A DNA stretch of 64,000 nt from Ostrinia nubilalis (GCF_963855985.1 NC_087106.1:8787001-8851000), one strand, 5' to 3'; positions 43,773-56,489 are shown, counted from the first letter of the stretch. Numbers and translations: made by a program. Notes: a model not told the origin generated them from the sequence alone.

Positions 43773-44023
43773 AAAAATAACTTTTTTAAAAACAAGCTTT
43801 ATTCTGAAATGCAGTTGTACTAAGACGGAAAAAAATAATTGTACCTATGCAAGGTTCAAATAATTTCGAAAGCTTGTAGCGCTAACAAAAGAAAAGAGGA
43901 ATAAATTCCATGCGCGATACAAGCTTTCGAAATTATTTGAACCTTGCATAGGTACAATTATTTTTTTCCGTCTTAGTACAACTGCATTTCAGAATAAAGC
44001 TTGTTTTTAAAAAAGTTATTTTT
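43773..44023. repeat. perfect 106-bp inverted repeat with 39-bp spacer
   Basis: Positions 43773-43878 and 43918-44023 are exact reverse complements over all 106 bases, checked base by base. The spacer (43879-43917) is itself bounded by GCGC near both ends. If transcribed, it would fold into a long perfect hairpin. There is no coding frame and no recognisable transposon end. It may be a recent palindromic duplication, a foldback element or a hairpin-RNA locus. Confidence 0.9.
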
Positions 44024-45690
44024 TTTCTAATAGGCATTCTTTTTCAGAGGTTACGTCAAAATCAAAAACTATTTCTTGCCCGTTAACATGCATCAAATAC
44101 CGAAAATTAATTTAAAAAACAACAAACAAGCGATAACGAGGACCGAATATAATACTTTTAATTTGTGTTAAAATTCTTGCTAGACTATCCGGTCCATTTC
44201 CATTTCTAAGAAACATTGGGATCCCCAAGCCGCTTAGTGACTAGTGATGTGCGGTATTCGATAAAATAAGCAAAATGTCGATAATGTCACTTCTTAATGT
44301 TTTGTGACATTTGAAAACTTGGGTATAACTACTAGTCTAGTTGTATTAAAGCGACTGAGATATCTATTTATAGTAGGTTGAAACTTGAATAATTGTTATA
44401 CATATACTGCAAAAATCTTTACATTAATTCATTACGTTAAAAACTCGTTTTCACATTAATAAAATATTATCAATGTAGGTACTCTGCAATTACATGTTGT
44501 TGAAATTTAAATTTCAAAACAACGAACAACATTTTGATAGCAATATGTTATCGTAACATTATCATAATTATGTCGAAGCTGAGTTAGAGTATTTAAAATA
44601 ACTACATTTAATTATTGATTGTGAGACAGTTTAGGTATTTTTCGAAAGTATGTTAATGATGTCGATACAATGTGTTATCGGTGGTATCACTAGTGTTAAT
44701 GTTATTATAATTATAAGTCACTTAATAGTTAAAATGAGTACGTTGTATTACTTAGGTATTTATTATTTAAATTTACTAGTTTTTTCGTTTGAACATTTGT
44801 AGGTACTAGAAAGCAAATTTAAAAACGAACTTTATTATAGCACATAACATTCATCATATTGACCTCTAGCTAGACCTTTAATTCCCTATTGTGTGCAACA
44901 CACACTTATCCGCATTGTAACGTGAACGCCTCACGTTGATCCCTTTCCGGGTTGATAAGTGTGCTATGACCTTAGTAGAGCAATCGTCCGCCACATCGTT
45001 GTGGGTTTGAGTCGCAATTTGTGACTCTATCGTAAAATGTAATCAATGAAAATAAAAGTCAACGCAGTATCCAACTTTTTTTGACGAAATTACGTACGAC
45101 CTTAGATGATAGAGCTGTTTACTTAAAAAATAAAACAACAGATCGATCATCTCTCGTATGAAATGTTGTAAGACCAAAATATACTTTAACCGTTACATAA
45201 CCGGCTTGAGACAAAGACAATAAAGGGCAAAGGACGGTTAAGGACTAGGTGACCTTCGTTATACCTACGTATGTAGTTTGGATTTGGAATTTGGAGATTC
45301 AAATAATCCGTTATGTTTCCAATGCAGAACTAATACAACAAAGTGGAACGTTTGTTTATGTTAATTGCAAAATGTAATAAAAATTAAATAACCCCGAATT
45401 GTAGAGCGCGGTAAGCATAAATTGAGAGCTTTAAATAAAAATACACATGCCACTAAAACATAAATGTAGCTGCTTGCATTTGTTTAAAATTAAAATCAAA
45501 ATCTTGTGTATCTATAAAAGTTTAATAACACCAGGGATTTACTGAAGTCTGCGTATTAATAAAAATCATACAAAAATCTCACATCCACCATAATACCTAA
45601 TATTAAAGGTACGAGGAGACAGGCTTATAACTTTACTGATTTTCTTTTTAACAAAGATTTTTAAAATTATATAATATATTAACGATCACT
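44024..45690. other. no gene recognised; one weak B-box-like site near 45000
   Basis: AT-rich DNA. GTTGTGGGTTTGAGTCGC at 44998-45015 resembles a decayed SINE B box. Otherwise only short frames are present. Confidence 0.4.
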
Positions 45691-45694
45691 TTGA

Positions 45695-45815
45695 CTTATG
45701 GTCCTATGTCCCCTAGATGGGGCAGAGGGCGTCCACAACAGTCCTCCATCGCGTTCGGTCTTGAGCTTCTCGCTTGATCTCGCTCCAGGTCTTGCCGATC
45801 TTCTTCGCCTCATTA
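45695..45815 (-). pseudogene. LINE reverse transcriptase C-terminal remnant, another RTE-like family
   Basis: Minus-strand translation gives K-T-W-S-E-I-K-R-E-A-Q-D-R-T-R-W-R followed by V-V-D-A-L-C. This resembles the C-terminal end of RTE-like LINE polyproteins (A-x-D-R-x-x-W-R ... A-L-C). It is truncated on both sides, and the family assignment comes from this signature only. Confidence 0.5.
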
Positions 45816-45957
45816 ACGATCAGATTGATTAATATTTATTCATAAAAACAATAAATCAATAATACTTAATTAACTGGAAAATTTAATTAATTATGAGAAC
45901 TTTGACTTTATTGTTTTTAAGTTAATATGTTACTTTGACATTTTGGTAGAGCAATAA

Positions 45958-46368
45958 AACCGACTTCAAATGCGTGAACACAAAAAAAAACTAAAAATTA
46001 AAAATATTGCGTATAAAAAAGTTCATCCCCAATTTTCCACCCTTGGGGGTGAAATATTTTCTTCAAATTCGCATGAAACCACCCTTTTGATAATACCTAT
46101 TCAACAAAAAAATAATCGTTCAAATTGATTTATAATCGGCGGAGATATTGCGTATAAAAAAGTTCATCCCCAATTTTCCACCCTTGGGGGTTGTTTTTTC
46201 TATTATTAAATTTAAATGGGACCACCCTTGAAGTATTACCTATACGCCGAAAAAAGATTTTTTCAAATCGGTTCATAATTGGCGGAGTTATCGCGTAACA
46301 AACATAGAAAAAAAAAAAAAAAAACATACGGGTCGAATTGAGAACCTCCTCCTTTTTTGAAGTCGGTT
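45958..46368. mobile_element. inverted-repeat element with an internal direct duplication
   Basis: The ends AACCGACTTCAAA and TGAAGTCGGTT are inverted repeats. A 47-bp block starting ATATTGCGTATAAAAAAG occurs exactly at 46004-46050 and 46145-46191 (period 141), and the units around it are diverged copies. A poly(A) run lies near 46305. The 100-codon minus-strand frame (46130-46432) reflects the poly(A) run. Confidence 0.6.
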
Positions 46369-46554
46369 GAAAATTCTTAAAATTGAAGAATAAACAAAAT
46401 ATGAACATAAATGACATATTATTTTCATACATAACATTTGTCTACATTGAAATTAATTTACTCGTCTAATTATTATCACTTTAAAAACATTTAAAAAAAA
46501 ATAGAGTCGTAACTTTTATGATTTTTAAATAAAAATCCAAAAGAGAGTCAAATC

Positions 46555-46920
46555 TTCTACAGCAGTGGTGTTGAGGGCCTTTGTGCCTCGCTATAACCGA
46601 GCCCCAATGTGTGGCGACTCCTGAATGCGACCTCGCGTGGGCCGTTGCTTGACCGGCATACTTTCAGCCGAATAGAGACATCAACTCTATGAACAACACA
46701 GTCACCCCCAGACATAGTGAACTGTGGACAAATCCTCGACCGCTATCTTTGCTGAGCGCATCGGGACAACCGAACGGTAGAATTAGGGCGGCTCCACCGT
46801 CACCACCGTAACACTGTGTAGAAACGGACTCCCCATGTTGGCTGTAAAACCAGTCCTATATAAGCTACGCGGAAAAAAAACTTCGTCACCGCGAGTCAGG
46901 TCGCTTCAACTTTAGAGTGA
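46555..46920. other. GC-richer unclassified block
   Basis: From CAGCAGTGGTGTTGAGGGCC to about CGCGAGTCAGGTCGC the base composition departs from the AT-rich surroundings, suggesting repeat-derived DNA. I see no frame over 60 codons and no terminal repeat. Confidence 0.3.
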
Positions 46921-48540
46921 TTTTAAAAATAGATAACGCTTTATATTGTTACATTAAAATACACAGGCCGATAGAGCAACTCTTCAGCTTTAAATTAATG
47001 TAATATTTCAATACAATAACTACAGTTTTCTTTACAAAATTGAATATTTACAACAACGCCTCTCTATCGCCCATACATTGGCGCACGGAAAGTCGAGCGT
47101 AGCGCCATCTAGTAACGAACGGACGCACTATCGGCCCTAAGTTAATGGCTCTACGAATATTTAAATTACGTTTAAATTTTTTATAGTGAATAACTTAAGA
47201 TTAATCTCTTGTTATTTTATGGCGGTTATTAGGTATTATTGTGTCGTTTTTAAATTAAATTGTAATGGGACATAATTTATTCAATTAAAGTATCAGTTAT
47301 TAATGTATGATGTAATACATTGTTTGCCCTTTCTTAGAACCATAGGTCATTGTAGAGTTGTAAATAGTAATTAATACACATTAATTCCTTCTTCTAACCA
47401 ATTGAGTCCATATTTTGAATAAAGTAGAGTAGGTAAATTGAGATACTGGTTTGAAACTGATTTAGTGATTGAAAATATTGGTAGATACGATTAAGCGGAT
47501 AATTTATGTTTTCTTGAACTCATAGGGGGCGTGGTAATATTATTTATAGCATTTAAAATCTATAGGTATTATGTAGAGTCGTGAATATGAGTGTTTTTAC
47601 AATTTATTGGTTTATTAGAGGTAAGCTATATTATAGTATTCATAAAGAACTACCTAATATAAACATACATTGTGTGACTGAACTTCGCTTATGAATGGCT
47701 CGACCGATTTCGTTAATTCTTTTGTTGTGTACGCAATTGTCAGGACAAGTTTTGTTGTATGAAAGAAAAAAATGGGCAAACCGTTGACAGAAGCTGATAA
47801 GTAAAATATTTTTTCATATATAATTTGACAATTATTTATGTTGTATTACATAATGAATTTGTTTTATTTATAAGAATGTAATTTTTTAAGTATGATTGAT
47901 GGCCTGCAAGTTGCACATGAAACGGATGGACTATTGTTTTTGTCGTTAATTGACGTTTTCTAATTCAATACAAATTTTATACACAAAATTAACTGAAAAG
48001 TTTAAAGACAATTTGAGTCAATAAATAACGCAGATTTCTATTATAATACGGTATTTGACACCACCAATCAATTGAAGTACTTTTTAAAACTGTCAAAACG
48101 AAACTCTCCCTAGATTTTGTATGAAAATTATAGCTTATGACAGGGACGCGTTCCCATTTTGTCAACTCAATTAAACTACTTTTTTCATATTACAAAGCAA
48201 CCAAAAATATTTGATTTTTAATGTAAGACGGCAGATATTTGACCGTAAAAAAATTCTGAGTACAAAATTAAAAATACTGGCAGCTTTACTATATCGTGAA
48301 AATAAAAAATAAAATAGGTATTGTCTCTTTTCAATTTTAAAAACACTGGCAGCTCTACTTTTTCATGACAGTAAAAAAAATATGTCTTGTTTCAAATCTA
48401 AAAAAAGAACTAGACATAATAAACACGGTGCGAGCGTTGTTATCAAATCATGCCGATTACAATGTGACGCGCGTGATAAGAATAATGCCGATATTCATTT
48501 GTTTTGTGCCGGTTTACACTGACTCGTCAGCGTGGTATTT
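46921..48540. other. no gene recognised
   Basis: AT-rich. GCGCCATCT at 47102-47110 is an isolated match to the AGATGGCGC motif on the minus strand. Confidence 0.45.
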
Positions 48541-48756
48541 AATGAGGGCTATCGTTTTTATACTTAACAGTTGGCACCCCTGGCGATTGACAGGACCTTA
48601 CTCTACAGTGGCGCCATCTTGATGAGTGCAAATGCGATAGTCCTCCTACCACTTTAGCATTCACCAGTTGGTGCCACTGTCTTCGCTACTAGCAAGTGAC
48701 AGGACCTTACTCTACAGTGGCGCAAATTGGTGAGCGCTATAACGATAGCCCTCATT
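48541..48756. mobile_element. inverted-repeat element with a tandemly duplicated interior
   Basis: The left end AATGAGGGCTATCGTT and right end AACGATAGCCCTCATT are perfect inverted repeats. A 27-bp block starting TGACAGGACCTTACTC is repeated exactly at 48588-48614 and 48697-48723 (period 109) among more diverged flanks. It is noncoding, and its family is unknown. Confidence 0.62.
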
Positions 48757-49079
48757 GGTCCGAAATACCGAATAAAATAAGTTATATGTTTCTTTTTGCA
48801 TTGCAAAAAAAAATTCTCTATAGTACTACTAAGTGTTTGTTCCATTGAGACATCCCGTTTTTTGTAGGAACTGTTTTTTGCAGGATTTCGTTGATTAGTA
48901 CGTATACGTTATAATATTAAAATTCACACGAACATCCTATGTGTAGTGTCACGCAAAAAACCGACCCGTTCGAATGGCCAGTCCGATATTGACAGCGTTG
49001 TTTTTTTTAAAAGAAAAAATATTAATAATTTCTTATTGCACATAATAATTGTCCTGTTAGCCCCTAGCTAGCTTGTGTC

Positions 49080-49170
49080 ACGAGTGTCAGCGGGGTTCGA
49101 ACTCGCGTTCCTTGGATGACGAGTCGGCCAGTCCCACCCCTTCACCGTTCGGCTATCGTGCTTTGTCGCT
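49080..49170 (-). mobile_element. tRNA-derived SINE head
   Basis: Minus strand: TAGCCGAACGGTGAAGGGG resembles an A box, and ACGCGAGTTCGAACCCCGC a B box, at tRNA-like spacing. No clean cloverleaf acceptor stem is seen. A second B-box-like site (GGTTGAGGGTTCGATTCCCG) lies on the plus strand at 49252-49271 and a third on the minus strand near 49395. Confidence 0.5.
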
Positions 49171-49429
49171 TTGTTATTCACATGTATTGTTATTTATAAT
49201 AAAATTTTTGGGATAAATCGCCATCGTCGCAGTAGTTTAGAATGCGCCAGAGGTTGAGGGTTCGATTCCCGCACAATACATATTTGTACTGTTTTTCTTA
49301 GCCTGGATGCTTAACGTATTTTTTAAATCATGTATGTACTTCAATAAGTCGTCTGGTTATACAATAATTCTGGCTTAGTTTGGGACGAGATGCCCGGCGG
49401 GATTCAAACCCACAACCTTTTTAGCTAAT

Positions 49430-52400
49430 TAGTATAATGACAAACATCCACAAAATTGTGGCAGTTCTACAGTTTTAAGCATCTTAAAAATATATCTACA
49501 ATCTACATAGAAACAAAAAGTCAGGAATCACCTACTGATAAGTATTTACGCAGCGTATTTTTTCATTTCCATTAGAAAAGAATCGCTTTTGTTATTTCAT
49601 CAATCACACTTTTTCAATTTTGTCTGCCATATTGCTAAACAAAACGCTGACTTGACCTAACAACTTATTTCGAAGAAAAAATACACTCCCATTTCGCCAA
49701 ATGTGTTTCCCCCCGATTTGTTATATGTTCCTCTATCTACCTCAAAATACAAACATGTTATATTTTATGTTGATTGTTTTCCTCGTTTTATCAAAACTTT
49801 GGCTTTCCTTTGTGATTTTCTATTTTCTTTGTTGCTGTTTTGTTTGAAAAAGGTAACTGGAATGAGAATTTCATATTGAGTTTGCCCCTTTGGAGTCGAA
49901 CTTAATGAACCCTTTTGAACTGTACCATTTAATAAAACATTACAGTTGTTGTTTCATTCATAAAATGAATATTTAGGGTTCCCACATTAATATTAATAAC
50001 TTAACAATTGACAGTCTAGAAGAAAGAACAATTTAATCCAAATTCGAATAGTTTTAGCGCCAAAAAAGCGAGTTCCATCAAAAACAAAACACAATCTCCG
50101 CTAAAGAACATTTTCTCAATTCAAATACTCTCGTTTCGAAAAAAGAACGATAAAAAAATAGTAATGCGCGCGCTATACGGCCTACGAGGTACGAACACGG
50201 CAATTGAAAGGAGACAATCGCTGGCAGGAAATGAGCGGATGGCAGGCAAAGGAAAAAAAACTACTAGGTATACAGATGAAAAAACGCGGGCTCACGGCTG
50301 AGTGGGGCGAGCTGTTTTCAACTTCACTGAATAATTTTTTATGGGACTTTGCTTCAAAATAATGCGTTTTGAAAAGCAACTTATTGTTTTTGAGAGCAAT
50401 AAAAATTTTTGACCATGTTTCGATGAAAAACTTGCACTGAAATTTTCCGGAAAAATCTTAAAGGGGTTGATAATGATTTATTATGACATCACTCAGGTGG
50501 TCGTTATAAGATTTAACAAACTTTTATCCTTATAGGAAATGAAATTTCCATTAATAATATAGATTGATGCCAGTAGGGTAGCGAGTATTTCCTATCCAGT
50601 TGAGTATAGCTGTCCAATGTACACGTCATACCTATTTACTATTAACAAAATTCTAATAAGACTGAATATACATAATTATAACTGTTTTGTATTTAATTCT
50701 TGTCATTCGGTATTCTATGTTCTAGGTAGGCTATCATCGTAATTATACTTACGAGTACAAAACTCTAGATAATAGGTAGTCAAAAAGTGTTGGGTTATTT
50801 TTTTGACCCTTTAAATTATTTATTAATGGTATCAATAAGCCCTTAAGTTACTGTTTCAAGCTCCTTTTATTGGTCTACTTTATTATTATTGAGCATTCTA
50901 TGTTCTCCCGCATTGTGGTTTAGAATCTTTTCACAGCGAAAAGAGTTCGAAAAGTAATTAATTCCGTAACTTTCTTAATAAGTGGGGTTCAAATATTCAT
51001 AATGTCTATTAATAGTTCAACGACTCTGTTTACTTAAAGTTTTTATGCAAATTCTTTAGGTTTTTTCTGTGAAAAATACCTTAGCTTAATTACTGCTGGT
51101 TGGGGTTGAAAATTACCTGTAACAAAAAGTGAAAAACATTAATAATATGACCATTTTTGTGAATTACAAGATTAATTTAAAATTATTCTTCTATGGAGAG
51201 CTATATTATAGCTATTAGCTATATTCATGTTCAATTTGTCGAAAACGTAGACAATATTCAAAGTGTATAATTTAACTTTTTTACAAGCTGGTTTTTTTCT
51301 CCATTAAATATTATATCAAGCATCAAATACGTTTAGTCGGTCGTGCTATCACTTGTACTTAATGATAGTGACACGTCATAATTGCGTGTTTAATTGATTT
51401 ATGCGATAGGAACGTCAACCGACTGTATGTTATCTAATATAAAAATCGATGCACATAGGAAAACTGGGCCAAATCGTACAACAATGCAAAATTCAAATGG
51501 TGTATATAGAAAGACGCTAGAGGTCGTTTCAAACTATTTTGAATTTTACATTTTTGTGACTTTAGAACTTTGGTCAAAGCCTGCATGAAAGTAGCGCGGA
51601 ACGTTCCATTACGCTCAACTTGAATTTTAAAAGTGCTGAAAAAGCCAATGTTGGAAATCTGTTGCTGAAACGGAACGTTCCAAAACGAGGGACGTATTAA
51701 ACGAGACAAAAGAGGCGGTAAATAAAAAAGTGGCTTGCGAAGACCGGCAGGAATTGAAACCGAATTTCCCGTTCAACAAAAAAATGGTATTTACAAAGAC
51801 GGTGCCGTACAAATGTTCACGTTCCAAGTTTAAAACAAACTTAATTTTAGAACGGGAAAAGTGGCCAGTGATGAAAAAAATAATACATTTTTGAAGTCAC
51901 ATTTTTCGTAACCAGCTGTTTTCGGAGCTAGAATAAAATCCGACGAATTCGTTTCTTCTATTTAGCAAATACGCGAATAGCTTTTGTTTTTATGCCTTGT
52001 TTACTATAGTTTGTTTGCACGTAAACAAGTGTTAGAGATTTGGTTAACAGTTGATTCTGGAATTCTGTTTATAATAGTCTGCGCTAATAGAGACTGACAA
52101 TAAGTCCTACAAATAAAATAATAATTATGTTAAATATTACTGAAGGTTACTGAAATAGTTATGTTAGCGTGGTTACAACAATGTGTGCTTTTTTATTTCA
52201 TCTTAAAAATAAACACTTTATTTTCGTTACCACTTATAATCTTTCGAAACCTTACTATCTTATTCTAAATTTATCTAAATATCCTTATCGACCTTATCTC
52301 AGTCGTTTTTAAATTTCCTTGTGGTACCCAAAATTCAAATATGTCTGGGCAAGATCCTTTTTTCCCAAAAACTCTTCCCAATGGCAGAACTGTACGACAA

Positions 52401-52458
52401 AGCCAAAGCGTTCGCACGCGACTGCTTGACTCTACTTTTTGGGAATCGTAACCGGCTA
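49430..52458. other. AT-rich DNA, nothing recognised
   Basis: This is the longest featureless stretch in the window. CGGAACGTTCCA occurs twice (near 51597 and 51670). All frames are under 106 codons without domains. Confidence 0.45.
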
Positions 52459-52690
52459 GGTTAACCCTTATGTCGAATGCAATAAGAACTACATAATTGT
52501 ATTTTAAAATAGTCGAGTAACAATATACGTTAAACCTTATTTCGAGTGCAGTAAGAACTAATTGGATTTTAAAGTAGTCTACTAGCAATAAAAGCTCCTA
52601 AAACTGAAAATGTATTGTCTCTTATACTTTTTGAAGTCGTGAACGTTGACTACGTTAACCCCTATGTTGACTGTATTAAGAACTAAAAAT
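52459..52690 (+). repeat. three diverged tandem units
   Basis: GTTAACCCTTATGTCGAATG with AATAAGAACTA recurs in altered form near 52529 and 52654. It may be part of an unknown repeat. Confidence 0.45.
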
Positions 52691-53079
52691 TTCTAAACCT
52701 AATAATTCGTAAATCCTAAAATATATAATTATATTTTTGTATAACCTCTTTGGATAGCAATTACCTTGATTAAAACGCCAGTAGCAAAAAGCTACAGGAC
52801 CCTTTTATACAGTTGGGTAAAAGCAATAACTTCAAGAAACCTTTTAAAATAGTAAATACTAAGTAAAAATATATGCGTGCAGCATTGCGGCGTGGACAAT
52901 GTCTTAAAGGTCGTGTTCCACTTCAGTTAACTTAAATTTTTGTTTCGTACTAACCGACTTTTAAGCCTGTTACTTTCTGTTATAATATTTAAGATTATTG
53001 GGCATTGAAGGATGTCAAGATGTTAAACAGTGCAAGTATGTATTTATTTGGAGAGTCAATTTCACGCTCAACATTTTAA

Positions 53080-54045
53080 CCTTTAACTGGTGACAAGCGG
53101 TCTCACAGGCCGGGCGGCGTCAGTGAAACATCGTTTCACCCCCTTCCCCGTACTTCCAATGTTTCACCGCTTCAGTAGCTTCAAGTTTAGTTGTGTCTAC
53201 GCCGTAGATAAATATATTTGCATCATTCAGCTCCAAATCAACAAGTTACATCGATGCAAAGTTCAGCAGCGGTCTCTCAGACCGCATGTCACCAGTTACG
53301 TGACATTTTTTTCATACAGTTTTTTCGTATTTTTACAGTTTTTACTTGAAATTGATACTTAAATAACTCCAAAAAAGAAGCGTAGGATCATTAGTTGGGA
53401 ATATAGTGCCATACTTTATGAAACGACTTGAAAATTCGCCAGTTGACAAATATCCGGAAAAGGAAGACTCAATTGGGTCGGAATCCGAATATGTTCCTGA
53501 AAACATCGTTCTGGAGCAAAGTGACCATGATTCGGAAGCCGAAGAAAGTGTTTTTGAAGATGAAGGACCAATTGACGAGAATCAGTCAGAAAGTGAAAAT
53601 GACAGTCCACTCTTATGCCAAACAATAAATGTCCTGACAGCCAATAAAAAATACAAAAGTTTCACCACTGCCAGTTTCCTAAAATTATAGGTTACCTATG
53701 TGTGATAGGTTTTTTTAAATTGATTATCATTGGAACTATAATAAAAAATACTAATTTTGTTATAATTTGTTGATTAAAATTTCTTATTTGCGATTATCGA
53801 TCTCATCTCTAGTTTTTTGATTTTTATTACTACATATAATTTAACAGCAAGTTCTGCATTAAAAATTGTATTTAGAGTTTATTATTTTATTTAAATTTAA
53901 TTCTTGTATATGCTAATAATCTGTTTTTAAAGATTGTGGTATGCTACCTTACCTAGTTTCTATGCTACAGCCTTGATACGGTAGCGGCCTCTCAGACCGC
54001 ACGTCACCAGTTACGTTACACAAAAACCATGTCACCAGTTAAAGG
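53080..54045. mobile_element. piggyBac-type element, internally deleted, TTAA flanks
   Basis: The ends CCTTTAACTGGTGACA and TGTCACCAGTTAAAGG are perfect 16-bp inverted repeats, flanked directly by TTAA at 53076-53079 and 54046-54049, the piggyBac target site. Subterminal GCGGTCTCTCAGACCGC-like blocks occur on the left (about 53098), internally (53269-53285) and on the right (about 53984-54000), next to further CACCAGTTACGT copies. At 966 bp it lacks a full transposase. Confidence 0.82.
53406..53690 (+). pseudogene. remnant N-terminus of piggyBac-type transposase, 94 aa
   Basis: The frame lies inside the piggyBac-type element and is rich in Asp, Glu and Ser (S-E-S-E-Y-V-P-E-N, then S-D-H-D-S-E-A-E-E-S). 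Acidic N-terminal regions of this kind precede the DDE domain in piggyBac transposases. It stops before any catalytic region and no catalytic Asp-rich core follows in the element. It is probably non-functional as a transposase. An in-frame domesticated peptide is possible but unsupported. Confidence 0.55.
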
Positions 54046-54548
54046 TTAAGAAAACTTTTTATGACTAATTTTAGTGCCTACATTTTTATCATCTTTCGAG
54101 ATGAGTCAATATTACAAAATCCATACTATAAAAACCTTTTCTTAGTCGTCTTTAAACCGTGTGAATTTAAATATTACAAAAATTTTAGAATTACTTTTTA
54201 ATAAACATTTAATTAAAGTAGTTAGTCACATTTTCATTACTGTTGCTACTATTTTTATATTATTAGCGTAGCTTTCACTAAGCAAAAGCTTAAGATAGCT
54301 CGTGTAACAAATAAAGGAGTCTTGGCATGTAATTTTTCAGCCAACCACAGACTATTTGTTGAAGGAACTTAACATTAAAAGCCAAGGGTACGGCCATTGG
54401 CATATATTAGAGTGCCCTTTAAGATATATGCGTGCGTGAAGTTTGCCCAGAGGAGCTCTTTGTGGGTTTTTCGTGAATGCTACACCAAGATGATACAACA
54501 AAGTGTTGATTTGGAGCAAAAGACTTTACGTTGTTAAATAAAAATAAA

Positions 54549-54623
54549 GGCTAGGTTGCACCATCTTATTTTAACTTTAACAAACGTCAAAAGTCTGTCA
54601 AAATAAGGTGGTGCAACTCAGCC
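54549..54623. mobile_element. Harbinger-like MITE, copy D, internally deleted
   Basis: The ends are GGCTAGGTTGCACCATC and GGTGGTGCAACTCAGCC. Only 75 bp remain, and the ACCGGT core is missing. The flanks are AAA on the left and TTA on the right. Confidence 0.65.
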
Positions 54624-55045
54624 TTAGTTTTTTTTTAAATGGGGAGAAAGTGCCAGTTTTCTACAAAAGCAAGAAGTTTTATTTTCATTTGTAAAACTAA
54701 AAAAAAAAACGCGCTAAAATGCTAAAAAGATTAAATTAATTTTCAAAAATATAAAAACGTGCACCAACGGAGTTAAAAACTATTTTTTTGTAATACATTA
54801 TCCTCGTTTTTAACATATTATTGTTTATTCGCTCTCACATTTTCAATTTATCACAGACCGCGGTGGAGAAAATTGAAAATCAGCGGGAGGCACACTTCAT
54901 AAGCCCAAGACAACATTATGCGCACGATATTGGAAGTCTGAATTAAGTTCTCGTAAAACTGAAAAATACATTAATAAATTATCGATTTTCTTTTATACAT
55001 CGGAACTATAATTTGAGACCTTTGACGTAAGATTAACAACCGGGT

Positions 55046-55123
55046 AACATGGAAAGCATTGGGGGAGGCCTATGTTCAGCAGTGGACGTCCTATGGCCGA
55101 GATGATGATGATGATGATGATGA
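55046..55123 (+). mobile_element. RTE-type LINE 3' tail with (ATG)n
   Basis: ACATGGAAAGCATTGGGGGA, CAGCAGTGGACGTCCTATGG and a (ATG)7-like tail define it. Confidence 0.72.
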
Positions 55124-55547
55124 CGTAATATTATAATTTTATTATGTAGGTACTGAGGGTTTTTTTAATACGTTTTTAAGCCAATATACAACTGGTACCC
55201 AGAGAGGTGGTTACTTTGGACAGCTAATAATTGTGGTTGTGAAGACGCACTGGTGCCAGCCTTTTTGGGAGCAGCGCTGGGGACTGTAGAATGCCTTATT
55301 TTTTTAATAGAGGTGAAGGCAAACAAGACCTTCCTCGTTGTAGATGAAAAAATATTTTTAAAAGTTATTTAAATATTTTATGATACAGTTAACAGCACAT
55401 TAGACTACCTTTTTTTTTACAAAAACTCTCTTATTTCAACTCCGCAAGACCCCAGTATTTAGCTCGATGTGCCATAGTCTGTACTCGTAGGTAGGTACAT
55501 GATAAATATTTGACATACTATGTACAGTAAATTCATTAAACTAAATT

Positions 55548-55683
55548 ACCACCCACAAGATGGACTAACGTCCTCATAAAGGTAGCAGAAAGGCGCTGGA
55601 TGTCGCTATCAACCGAACGATGAGGAAATCATTGCCTATGTTCAGCAGTGGACGTCCTGTGGCTGAAATGATGATGATGATGA
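55548..55683 (+). mobile_element. RTE-type LINE 3' end with (ATG)n
   Basis: It starts in the decayed coding part (GATGGACTAACGTCCTCATA, then GGTAGCAGAAAGGCGCTGG) and ends GGCTGAAATGATGATGATG. It is 5'-truncated. Confidence 0.7.
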
Positions 55684-56102
55684 AATTCTCACTCTGCGCT
55701 CCAGTTGAACTAAAGGTCCCATAATATTTTACCTTACCTCAATTCACGTTAAACGTCATATTATGACAGCTAGGTATTTGAACTAAGCATACACATAAAT
55801 ACAACTTGTATATTATTATACTTTATTTGAAGTAATAAATCATACCATTTCCTACTGTCGTCAGCGAATAGTCAATCAATCGCTAAGAGGCTAAGCTGGG
55901 CTAACGTAGTTGGTATGGAGCCAAGATATGGCAATATTTTATCTAAGGTATTAACGGACGCTTACTGCGAATCAAGGTACAGTGGAGTTTATATAAAATC
56001 AAGATATTTTCATATCAAAAAGCTTTGTAAAATGTAATTATATAAAAACCGTGTTGAAAGATGATCGTAGATGGCTAAGACAATCTACCGAGAGTATATT
56101 AA

Positions 56103-56219
56103 GGCTGGGTTACATCATCTTACTTTAACTTAGACAAACGTCAAAAAACTGTCAAACTTCATACAAAAAACACCGGTTATCGTTATAGTTACGGTCATGT
56201 TAGGTGGTGCAACTCAGCC
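56103..56219. mobile_element. Harbinger-like MITE, copy E
   Basis: The ends are GGCTGGGTTACATCATC and GGTGGTGCAACTCAGCC, with TAA at 56100-56102 and 56220-56222. Confidence 0.75.
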
Positions 56220-56489
56220 TAAGATAACAGAGGTGAAAATCATAGTCAGAATTTCTTCTGACATAACAATCGGACCTACGCCACACACCTCCTGAATATG
56301 GGAATCATATTTCATTGTTCCTTGCTTGTCCTAACTGTATACGTGCTGCCCAGTATGAGTGTTACCCTTCAAAAACTATTTTTGTAGCAACAACGAGGAA
56401 GCTCTTGGCCTGCATTTCACCTGTTAGAGAGTAAAGATCAGGTCGAAGGTGGAACCGAGCTTTACTCAGAATCCTCATCCACAGAGGAG

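Noticed and set aside
46130..46432. 100-codon minus-strand frame with a Phe run
   Set aside because: The Phe run is a poly(A) tract inside an inverted-repeat element.
53406..53690. Independent host gene for an acidic protein
   Set aside because: It lies wholly inside a TTAA-flanked piggyBac-type element and fits the acidic N-terminus of its transposase.
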